Source: CAYZDV01 sp964477275 (lineage in GTDB: Bacteria; Acidobacteriota; Aminicenantia; Aminicenantales; Aminicenantaceae). Taken from it: a stretch of DNA of 17,049 nucleotides. The first letter of the stretch is position 1, and every line of letters starts with the position of its first letter. A program made the position numbers and the translations under genes. The notes beneath the pieces are model-generated. The model did not search any database and was not told the origin of the DNA. It saw only the letters and a list, made by a program, of their open reading frames with translations. Where the stretch lies: NCBI GenBank assembly GCA_964477275.1, contig CAYZDV010000035.1, forward strand, positions 1-17,049, in the 5' to 3' direction. This document shows, in pieces, positions 1-5,549 of this stretch.

Positions 1-359
1 CCGTATGTTCTTGTTTCTAATCTGGCCATAAACCCACGCGGCAGCCCGAAATCCAGAGACGAAGCTGGCCCAGTGTTCAGCCAGTTTTCTGGCAGGTTAA
101 AATCTCTGCTCACTTTTCTTGCTGCTTCGGCAAGAGCGGGCATCAATTTGTCGGCCTTTTTAAGGGAGGGAATGTTATTTTCATTTCTTTCAATGAAGGC
201 GATGATGTCCACATCTTTTGTCGTCCGCCTGACAAAGCCTAAGACATTCAGGGCGGCTCCGCCGCAGACAACCATTTCCACGGGGCTGGCGCCCAGAGCT
301 TTGAGCTGTTCCGAAAGAGCCATGAAAACTTTCTCGATTTCTGATTTTCCCTGGAACAT
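1..359 (-). CDS. DUF6036/AbiEii-like nucleotidyltransferase, N-terminal part (runs off left edge)
   Basis: The first 119 residues of a protein that continues past the left edge. Residues 31-51 (VCGGAALNVLG then TKDVD) give the Gly-Gly plus Asp-x-Asp pattern of the nucleotidyltransferase fold, with GG at 33-34 and D49/D51 as likely metal ligands. The later stretch LPENWLNTGPAS (89-100) and GLPRGF resemble the DUF6036 group, which is related to AbiEii-type toxins; that family assignment is from memory of the motif. The ATG lies 2 bases after the hsdM stop codon, so the two genes are almost certainly co-transcribed and translationally coupled. The substrate and the active C-terminal part are not visible. 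It could be a toxin, a tRNA-modifying enzyme or an accessory factor of the restriction system. Confidence 0.75.
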   Translation of the reverse strand, partial: MFQGKSEIEKVFMALSEQLKALGASPVEMVVCGGAALNVLGFVRRTTKDVDIIAFIERNENNIPSLKKADKLMPALAEAARKVSRDFNLPENWLNTGPASSLDFGLPRGFMARLETRTY

Positions 360-361
360 GG

Positions 362-1849
362 CTAAACCTTAAAATTTAATTCTCTTAAATAATTGAGCAC
401 TTTTTCCTCTGCCTCGTTGTACTCTTTTTTTAAATGCTGTAGTTCATCCAATGTTTTTTGAATGTCAATTTTCTCCTCCTCCTCTGTGGTGTCAATGTAG
501 CGGGAGATATTCAGGTTGTATTCATTTTCCTGGATTTCGCTGAGCGCAACCGGCCGGCAGTATTTCTGGATTGTCGCATATTCTTTAAAAGCCGAGGCAA
601 TTTTATTTATATCTTCCTTGCGCAATTTGTTTTGCTTCTTGCCTTCTTGATAATCATTGGCGCCGTTTAAGAAGAACACCTTGCCTTTTCTTTCTTTGGG
701 CTTGTTCTTATTCATGATGAACAGACAGGCGGGTATTCCTGTGCCGTAAAAGAGCTTAGGGGGAAGACCGACCACAGCTTCAACAAGGCCTTCCTCTATA
801 ATGCCTTTTCTGATCTTTCCCTCTGCGCCTCCCCTGAATAATGCTCCATGGGCTAAAACGACGCCGGCTCTTCCAGTGGGGCTCATGATGGCACTCATAT
901 GCTGGACAAAAGCATAATCTCCATATCCCTTCGGCGGGACGCCGAACCGGAATCTTTTAAATGGGTCATTCTGAGCTGTCTCATAGCCCCAATTTTTGAG
1001 TGAGAAAGGCGGATTGGCGATAACAATGTCAAATTGCATCAGCCGGCCCTGGGCGAGAAGCTGAGGGTCGCGCAGAGTGTCACATTTTTTGATTTGAGCG
1101 CTTGGTAACCCATGAAGCAGGAGGTTCATTTTACAGATGGCCCATGTGCTGACGTTGATTTCCTGGCCATAAAGTGAGATGTTTCTGGGATTCTGATTCT
1201 TTTCTTTTAGATGATACACAGACTGGATGAGCATGCCGCCTGAGCCGCAGGCCGGGTCACAGATTCTCATGCCTTCGCCTGGATCCAGGATATCCACCAG
1301 CAGCTCGACCACTTCCTTGGGTGTATAAAATTCTCCTCCCTTTTTGCCAGCGCTTGAAGCAAACTGCGCGATGAGATATTCATACGCATCGCCTAAAATG
1401 TCCGGCTTCTCTAAATCTTCGTTGCGGAGCCTTAGCTTTGAAAAATGACTGATAAGTTGAGAAAGGATGTGGTCAGGGAGCCTGTCTTTATCGTTGAAGT
1501 CCACTGCTGAAAGGACTCCTTCCAGGCTTTCAGGATTATCTTCTTCCAGAGCGTCATTTGCTTTATTAATGGCCTCACCGATATTCTGCGTCAGCGATTT
1601 AAGATAGTTCCAGCTGGCTTTTTCGGGCACGAAAAAAGCGTGATAATCCCTGTCCTCATAGGCAGCCTTCTCGTCATGGGTTTCTTTGATAATTTTCTCG
1701 CTTTCCTCTTCGAAGACATCGGAAATGCGCTTCAGGAACAGGAACCCGAAAATATAGTTTTTATAATCGGCCGCATCGATATGGCCCCTTAAGATATCGG
1801 CAGACTTCCAGAGATGGGACTTTAGAGTTTCAAGGTTGACCTTTTCCAT
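362..1849 (-). CDS. hsdM: Type I restriction-modification DNA methyltransferase subunit HsdM
   Basis: Modification subunit of a type I system, expected to N6-methylate adenine using S-adenosylmethionine in a complex with HsdS (and HsdR for cleavage). The 495 residues are a normal family length. An alpha-helical HsdM N-terminal domain covers about 1-145. GGEFYTP (171-177) leads into the methyltransferase domain. Motif I, the SAM-binding DPACGSG, is at 198-204, and the catalytic motif IV, NPPF, at 279-282. The C-terminal 40 residues are charged and probably coiled coil, which in this family contacts HsdS. The ATG has GGAG 6 bases upstream and lies downstream of a near-consensus promoter. No hsdS or hsdR is in view; they may lie beyond the left edge after the nucleotidyltransferase gene. 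The gene is AT-richer than the core genes to the right. Confidence 0.96.
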   Translation of the reverse strand: MEKVNLETLKSHLWKSADILRGHIDAADYKNYIFGFLFLKRISDVFEEESEKIIKETHDEKAAYEDRDYHAFFVPEKASWNYLKSLTQNIGEAINKANDALEEDNPESLEGVLSAVDFNDKDRLPDHILSQLISHFSKLRLRNEDLEKPDILGDAYEYLIAQFASSAGKKGGEFYTPKEVVELLVDILDPGEGMRICDPACGSGGMLIQSVYHLKEKNQNPRNISLYGQEINVSTWAICKMNLLLHGLPSAQIKKCDTLRDPQLLAQGRLMQFDIVIANPPFSLKNWGYETAQNDPFKRFRFGVPPKGYGDYAFVQHMSAIMSPTGRAGVVLAHGALFRGGAEGKIRKGIIEEGLVEAVVGLPPKLFYGTGIPACLFIMNKNKPKERKGKVFFLNGANDYQEGKKQNKLRKEDINKIASAFKEYATIQKYCRPVALSEIQENEYNLNISRYIDTTEEEEKIDIQKTLDELQHLKKEYNEAEEKVLNYLRELNFKV

Positions 1850-1885
1850 TGTGGGCTCCAGTAAATAATCAAAGTTAGCAAGCTT

Positions 1886-1914
1886 ATAATATAGAAATAT
1901 ATATTTATTGTCAA
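1886..1914 (-). promoter_or_regulatory. Predicted sigma-70 promoter of hsdM
   Basis: On the minus strand a perfect -35 TTGACA (1914-1909) is followed by a 17-base spacer and a -10 TATTAT (1891-1886, 5 of 6 to consensus). Transcription would start near 1879, about 30 bases before the hsdM ATG, leaving a short leader with a GGAG ribosome site. This is the clearest promoter in the window. Confidence 0.75.
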
Positions 1915-1945
1915 TATAAATCTATATTTATAGATAAACAATAAA
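1904..1945. promoter_or_regulatory. AT-rich inverted repeats over and upstream of the hsdM -35 box (possible operator)
   Basis: Two nested inverted repeats. TATAAAT (1915-1921) pairs with ATTTATA (1926-1932) across CTAT, directly upstream of the -35 box. TTTATTGT (1904-1911) pairs with ACAATAAA (1938-1945) and overlaps the -35 box. This placement would suit a repressor or control protein, but AT-rich DNA yields such repeats by chance, so the role is inferred. Confidence 0.35.
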
Positions 1946-1967
1946 AAATATACGGTTTAACTATAAA

Positions 1968-2684
1968 TTAATTTAATTTTTTAATATATTTTTTAAGGCT
2001 AAAATGACCTTGATTTGAGATAATTATGTGATCCAATGGTTCAATTCCCACTGTTCTGCACGCAGAAACAAGCGTTTTTGTTATGTCAAGGTCTAATTGA
2101 CTTGGACGCAAATCTCCTGAAGGGTGATTATGAACAAAAATAACGCTGCTTGCATTCAATTCAAGAGCCCTTTTTAATACATCTCTGGGATAAACGGAGG
2201 CCTGGTCGACGGTCCCTCTTGCAATGTTTTCAACCGCAAGAATCACATTGGCTTTATTCAAATAGATAACCTTGAAGAACTCTTCTTTCAAGTCTCTCAT
2301 TGTCAAAGACAGATAGTCCATTATGTCCTTATCGCTTTCCACATATGTCTTGCCGATGATTTCTTCTTTGAGCAGCCGTTTCGATAATTCTACAGCGGCC
2401 GCGAGCTGGGCGATTTTGGCCGGCCCGAGCCCTTTAACCTTCTTTAGGTCAGAAAGGCTTGCGCTGAGAAGCCCTCTGATTCCTCCGAATTGTTTGATAA
2501 GGTCCCTGGCGAAGGAAACAGCATCCTTTTTCTTTGTGCCAGTCCGAAGCAAAATGGCCACGAGGCCTGCGTCTGAAACATGATCTGGTCCCTTTTCAAG
2601 GAGCAGCTCGCGAGGCCTCTCATATTTTGGCCAGTATTTAATTGAATCAGAAGTTTCAGACCGGTTATTTTTTAACTTTTTCAT
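1968..2684 (-). CDS. radC: RadC family protein (JAB/MPN domain, DUF2466)
   Basis: A 238-residue RadC-type protein, the normal family length. The N-terminal half carries a helix-hairpin-helix-like stretch (LKKVKGLGPAKIAQL, about 80-94). The C-terminal half is a JAB1/MPN metalloprotease-like domain with HNHPSGD at 185-191 and D198, giving the full H-x-H-x10-D metal pattern, plus upstream Glu 134/135 as the candidate acid. The molecular function of RadC proteins is unsettled; an older link to DNA repair has been withdrawn, and family members are frequent on mobile elements and islands. An in-frame TTG lies 6 bases upstream of the chosen ATG; neither has a clear ribosome site. The gene ends about 120 bases upstream of hsdM on the same strand, with hsdM's own promoter between them. 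Confidence 0.92.
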   Translation of the reverse strand: MKKLKNNRSETSDSIKYWPKYERPRELLLEKGPDHVSDAGLVAILLRTGTKKKDAVSFARDLIKQFGGIRGLLSASLSDLKKVKGLGPAKIAQLAAAVELSKRLLKEEIIGKTYVESDKDIMDYLSLTMRDLKEEFFKVIYLNKANVILAVENIARGTVDQASVYPRDVLKRALELNASSVIFVHNHPSGDLRPSQLDLDITKTLVSACRTVGIEPLDHIIISNQGHFSLKKYIKKLN

Positions 2685-3005
2685 GGTCAAAACGATTTTT
2701 TGGCAAATATAGCTTTACAAATGATTTAAAATGATAATTATTAAAAAAAGACGCTAGATACTTGATTTTTTATTCATTTTGCTTTTTATTGCTTCCCCTG
2801 AATGTTTGAATATATGGCGAATTGACCCAGTTTTCTGCGTGTGGTAGAAGTCATTTTGGCAAGAAGAAGCCAGCGGTAAATTTGTATCAGTATTAATCCG
2901 ACTAATAAAAGTCAATCTCATTCATTTCCATGCAACCTTTTTCCGGCGTTTTGCGTATATACGGGTGAAAATGAACCGAAAGGAAGAATGAAAGGAGATA
3001 TGAAG
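2685..3005. other. AT-rich intergenic region between radC and the small plus-strand unit
   Basis: About 320 bases with no convincing gene. The radC-proximal half is strongly AT-rich with homopolymer A and T runs. Near 2805-2842 the minus strand reads CTGGGTCAATTCGCCATA, which resembles the repeated ends of some IS21-family elements, but no transposase is present. A weak TATATA (2956-2961) could serve as a -10 for the plus-strand gene at 3006, without a good -35. It marks the change from accessory to core sequence composition. Confidence 0.4.
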
Positions 3006-3200
3006 ATGATCCGATTAAGAACAAAGATCGTGATTTTCCTCATCGCTGTGCTGCTTTCCACGCTGGGATTTAACCTGATCGCCAGCTCGCCTGCGCTTGA
3101 ACTTCTCAAGGTCGGGAAAGCCGCAGGTTACGAGATCATTTCCAACTATCTGGCCAAAACGAGAGCAGCCGATCATCAGTCTGAATCGAGCAGAGGATAA
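3006..3200 (+). CDS. Small single-pass membrane or secreted peptide, 64 residues, unknown function
   Basis: I do not recognise this protein. It starts with a basic N-terminus (MIRLRTK), then a hydrophobic segment at about 8-27, then an amphipathic stretch (about 30-50) and a polar, Ser-rich tail. It could be a signal-anchored inner membrane peptide or a secreted one cleaved after the ASS near 27-29. The start is chosen at 3006 because AAAGGAG (2991-2997) sits 8 bases before it. The in-frame ATGs at 2988 and 3000 are placed too close to or ahead of that ribosome site. It is the only plausible plus-strand gene here and runs against the core operon, with hairpins and a T-run terminator downstream. 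Support is the ribosome site, a sensible membrane segment and the terminator; homologs are unknown. Confidence 0.55.
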   Translation: MIRLRTKIVIFLIAVLLSTLGFNLIASSPALELLKVGKAAGYEIISNYLAKTRAADHQSESSRG

Positions 3201-3206
3201 AAATCT

Positions 3207-3335
3207 GTGAAGCAAAGAATGATGAACCTCATCGCCACCGCCTGGGCATGGTTTGCCCATGACACGGAGAGAATTGTTCTCTCCGTTTTCACAGGCAGGT
3301 TCGCCCTCCAGACTCAACCCATTCCCATCATCTAA
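3207..3335 (+). CDS. Possible second small peptide, 42 residues (GTG start)
   Basis: An open frame begins with GTG 6 bases after the stop of the preceding small gene, with AGAGGA (3192-3197) 9 bases upstream. It begins MKQRMMNLIATAWAWF if GTG is read as Met and ends with TAA at 3333-3335, 2 bases before the final hairpin. It is Trp/Phe-rich near the front with an amphipathic helix-like middle. Two hairpins lie inside the frame, so this stretch may instead be structured 3' RNA with no coding role. No family is recognised. Confidence 0.28.
   Translation: MKQRMMNLIATAWAWFAHDTERIVLSVFTGRFALQTQPIPII
3243..3259 (+). other. RNA hairpin 1 downstream of the small peptide gene
   Basis: TGGGCA (3243-3248) and TGCCCA (3254-3259) form a perfect 6-base-pair stem with a 5-base loop. 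It is the first of three stem-loops in a row on the plus-strand transcript. Confidence 0.4.
3264..3289 (+). terminator. Perfect 10-bp hairpin followed by TTT, possible intrinsic terminator
   Basis: ACGGAGAGAA (3264-3273) and TTCTCTCCGT (3277-3286) pair perfectly around a 3-base loop, followed by TTT and then C. The stem is strong but the T-run short. It may be a weak terminator, an attenuator or an RNA-stabilising element rather than the main stop. Confidence 0.5.
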
Positions 3336-3337
3336 GA

Positions 3338-3380
3338 GGCTGCAGCTCAATCGCGGAAGAGAGAACTGCAGCCTTTTTTT
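3338..3380 (+). terminator. Intrinsic terminator of the plus-strand unit
   Basis: GGCTGCAG (3338-3345) pairs with CTGCAGCC (3366-3373), and an inner CTC/GAG pairing may extend the stem, leaving a loop of about 12 bases. Seven T residues (3374-3380) follow. The T-run is only on the plus strand, so it stops transcription coming from the small peptide gene, 38 bases before reaching the converging end of ispF. I see no matching minus-strand terminator for the core operon here. Confidence 0.7.
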
Positions 3381-3418
3381 GCATTCTCCCTCATTCCCCC
3401 CGGAACGAAAGAATCTTC

Positions 3419-3898
3419 TTATTCCTCCTGGACGAGAACCTGGGCCATGGCGGCCATGGCCTCTTCCCGTCCAACAGGCCCCAATCCTTCATTTGTCTTA
3501 GCCTTGATCGCCAGGTCTCTCCCCGTCACTCCCAGGATGGGAGAGAGAGCCTCCTTCATCCGCGGAATATGGGAGGCAAGGCGGGGCTTTTCGGCGATGA
3601 TGATGGCGTCAACGTTGAGAATTCTGATGTTTTTTTGCCTCATCCTGTCCACAACCTCGCCCAGCAGCCGGGTGCTTCGCACATCTTTGTATTTCGGGTC
3701 TGTATCAGGGAAAAGGTGCCCGACATCCTCCTCTCCGGCTGCACCGAGAAGCGCGTCGATAATGGCATGGACCAGGCAGTCTCCGTCCGAATGGCCTTTC
3801 AGCCCGCTGGGAAAGTCGATCTCCACTCCGCCCAGGAAAAGTTTTCGGCCCTCCTCCAGCCTGTGGATGTCGTAGCCGATTCCGGCCCTAATCTTCAA
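3419..3898 (-). CDS. ispF: 2-C-methyl-D-erythritol 2,4-cyclodiphosphate synthase (IspF)
   Basis: Fifth step of the MEP isoprenoid pathway: cyclises CDP-methylerythritol phosphate to the 2,4-cyclodiphosphate, releasing CMP. The 159 residues are a typical length for this trimeric zinc enzyme. Zinc ligands are D10, H12 (GYDIH) and H44; HSDGD (36-40) and TNEGLG (135-140) are the other family signatures. I place the start at the TTG at 3898, because GGAGG lies 6 bases upstream and the protein then begins MKIRAGIGYDIH, as in homologs. A TTG at 3913 would add 5 residues with no spaced ribosome site. The start lies inside the end of ispD (11-base overlap), so translation is coupled. It is the last gene of the minus-strand run. 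Confidence 0.96.
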   Translation of the reverse strand: MKIRAGIGYDIHRLEEGRKLFLGGVEIDFPSGLKGHSDGDCLVHAIIDALLGAAGEEDVGHLFPDTDPKYKDVRSTRLLGEVVDRMRQKNIRILNVDAIIIAEKPRLASHIPRMKEALSPILGVTGRDLAIKAKTNEGLGPVGREEAMAAMAQVLVQEE

Positions 3899-4553
3899 GG
3901 AATGCCTCCGCAATCCTCAAATCCTCAGCGGTGGTGATCTTGATGTTTCTGGGGTCACCCGGGACGATGGCCACCTGCCGGCCTGTTCTCTCCACCAGCG
4001 AAGCTTCGTCTGTCCCGGTATAATTCTCCCGGCGGGCCATCTCCAGTGCTTCAGCGAGGATTTGAAACAGGAATCCCTGCGGTGTTTGCGTCCTGAAGAG
4101 CTTTCCCCTCTCCAGCGTCCGGCTCACCACCTCTGCTTCGACGAGTTTGACCGTATCCTCCACCGGAAGCGCAGGAACCGCCGCGCCCTTCTGCTCTGCG
4201 GCCCTGAGGACGCGATCGATCAACTCCGGGCTGACCAGAGGCCTGACTCCGTCATGAACCAGCACGATTCCGGCTTGTTCCGGACGGAGACAGGAAAAGC
4301 CGGCGAGGACGGAGTCCTGCCTTCGCTCTCCTCCTCTGACCACTTGAACGATCTTCTTAAAGCGGTTGAGATAGTCTCTTTCTCTCGTTTCATCCGGCAT
4401 CACAAGGACAACCTCCGCAACCCGCGGGTGGGCTTCAAACCTCTCCAGCACCCAATCCAGAACAGGCCTTCCTTTTAAAAGCGCAAATTGCTTTTGAAAG
4501 CCTATGCGCCGGCCCTCCCCGGCGGCAGCGATGATGGCAGCGACCTTTCTCAT
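3888..4553 (-). CDS. ispD: 2-C-methyl-D-erythritol 4-phosphate cytidylyltransferase (IspD)
   Basis: Third step of the MEP pathway: transfers CMP from CTP to methylerythritol 4-phosphate. The 221 residues match the family length. The nucleotide-binding loop is AAAGEGRRIG (9-18) followed by Lys 21; HDGVRP is at 100-105, TPQGF at 157-161 and TDEASLVE at 181-188. The ATG overlaps the yacL stop codon in an ATGA arrangement, and the 3' end overlaps ispF, so yacL, ispD and ispF form a tightly coupled trio. IspD and IspF are separate proteins here, not the IspDF fusion found in some bacteria. Confidence 0.97.
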   Translation of the reverse strand: MRKVAAIIAAAGEGRRIGFQKQFALLKGRPVLDWVLERFEAHPRVAEVVLVMPDETRERDYLNRFKKIVQVVRGGERRQDSVLAGFSCLRPEQAGIVLVHDGVRPLVSPELIDRVLRAAEQKGAAVPALPVEDTVKLVEAEVVSRTLERGKLFRTQTPQGFLFQILAEALEMARRENYTGTDEASLVERTGRQVAIVPGDPRNIKITTAEDLRIAEAFLED

Positions 4554-5539
4554 CGAAAATCTTCATTGTAGCGGCCGAAGATCATCTTGCCCACGGTGGT
4601 CTGGAGCACCGAGGTGACGGTGATTTCGATGGTCTGGCCGATCATCTTTCGCGAATTGTCCACCACCACCATGGTCCCGTCATCCAGATACGCCACGCCC
4701 TGGTCCTTTTCCTTCCCTTCTTTAAGGATGAAGACCCTGATCGTTTCTCCGGGGAGAACCACGGGTTTCAGAGCATTGGCCAGCTCGTTGATGTTCAGGA
4801 CAGAAATCTTATGGAGCCGGGCGATCTTGTTGAGGTTGAAATCGTTGGTGATGATTTTGGCGTCCGTGTGCTTGGCCAGCTCGATGAGCTTGGAATCCAC
4901 ATCGCGGATGTCCGGGAAATCGATCTCCGAGATCATGGTCGAGACCTGAGACGACTTCTGGAGGCGGTCCAGAACCTCCAGCCCTCTTCTTCCTCTCTGT
5001 CGTTTCACCCCATCGGGAGAATCGGCGACAAGCTGGAGCTCTTTGAGGATGAACTGGGGAATGACCAGGATGCCGTTGATAAAGGCCGCGTCACAGATGT
5101 CGGCAATCCGGCCGTCGATGATGGCGCTGGTATCCAGAATCTTGGAATCGCCGCCGGGAGATTTCTCCTTGAAAAAACTCAGCAGGTTGGGAGGCTCCAG
5201 CCATTCAAACTTTCGCGTCCCAACCAGAAATCCAATGTAGGGCATGATGATGAGAAAGAAGATGCGGATAAATGAGGTCGTGGCGCTGTCCTCAGCGATG
5301 GTCTGGTAGATGGCACCCAGCGCCCATCCCAGGACCACGCCGGCAAATGTTCCCAGCGTCGAACTCCAGATCACCTTGAACTGGCTCTTGCGAATCCTGG
5401 TCTCCAGGTAAACGATGAGCACGCTCATCACAAAAGCGGTGGCCGCGCCGAGGTGCGGATGGAGATGAAAGGGCGGGAAAACAAATCCGGCCAGAGTAAT
5501 GAAGCCAATGACGACCAGGCGGAAAATGAAAATGCCCAT
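4550..5539 (-). CDS. yacL: YacL-like membrane protein with PIN and TRAM domains
   Basis: A 329-residue integral membrane protein with a cytoplasmic putative nuclease. Four membrane segments lie at about 5-22, 30-46, 60-80 and 91-108. A PIN domain runs from about 134 to 255, with acidic residues D136 (LDTS), E167, D215 and D233 as the likely metal site. A TRAM domain, probably RNA-binding, fills about 262-325. In Bacillus subtilis the homolog sits in radA-disA-yacL-ispD-ispF; the same order occurs here without disA. The biological role is not well established; PIN domains usually cut RNA. It starts 10 bases after radA with GAGG in the gap. Confidence 0.93.
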   Translation of the reverse strand: MGIFIFRLVVIGFITLAGFVFPPFHLHPHLGAATAFVMSVLIVYLETRIRKSQFKVIWSSTLGTFAGVVLGWALGAIYQTIAEDSATTSFIRIFFLIIMPYIGFLVGTRKFEWLEPPNLLSFFKEKSPGGDSKILDTSAIIDGRIADICDAAFINGILVIPQFILKELQLVADSPDGVKRQRGRRGLEVLDRLQKSSQVSTMISEIDFPDIRDVDSKLIELAKHTDAKIITNDFNLNKIARLHKISVLNINELANALKPVVLPGETIRVFILKEGKEKDQGVAYLDDGTMVVVDNSRKMIGQTIEITVTSVLQTTVGKMIFGRYNEDFR

Positions 5540-5549
5540 CTCGTTTTCC

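Noticed and set aside
73..372. 99-codon plus-strand frame at the left edge
   Set aside because: Antisense to the nucleotidyltransferase gene, whose motifs and close spacing to hsdM support the minus strand.
1850..1967. Possible CRISPR or tandem repeat in the AT-rich gap
   Set aside because: There are inverted repeats only, with no regularly spaced direct repeats; promoter and operator elements explain the pattern better.
3338..3418. Terminator for the minus-strand core operon after ispF
   Set aside because: The hairpin at 3338-3373 has its T-run on the plus strand only; the minus strand lacks one, so it serves the plus-strand unit.
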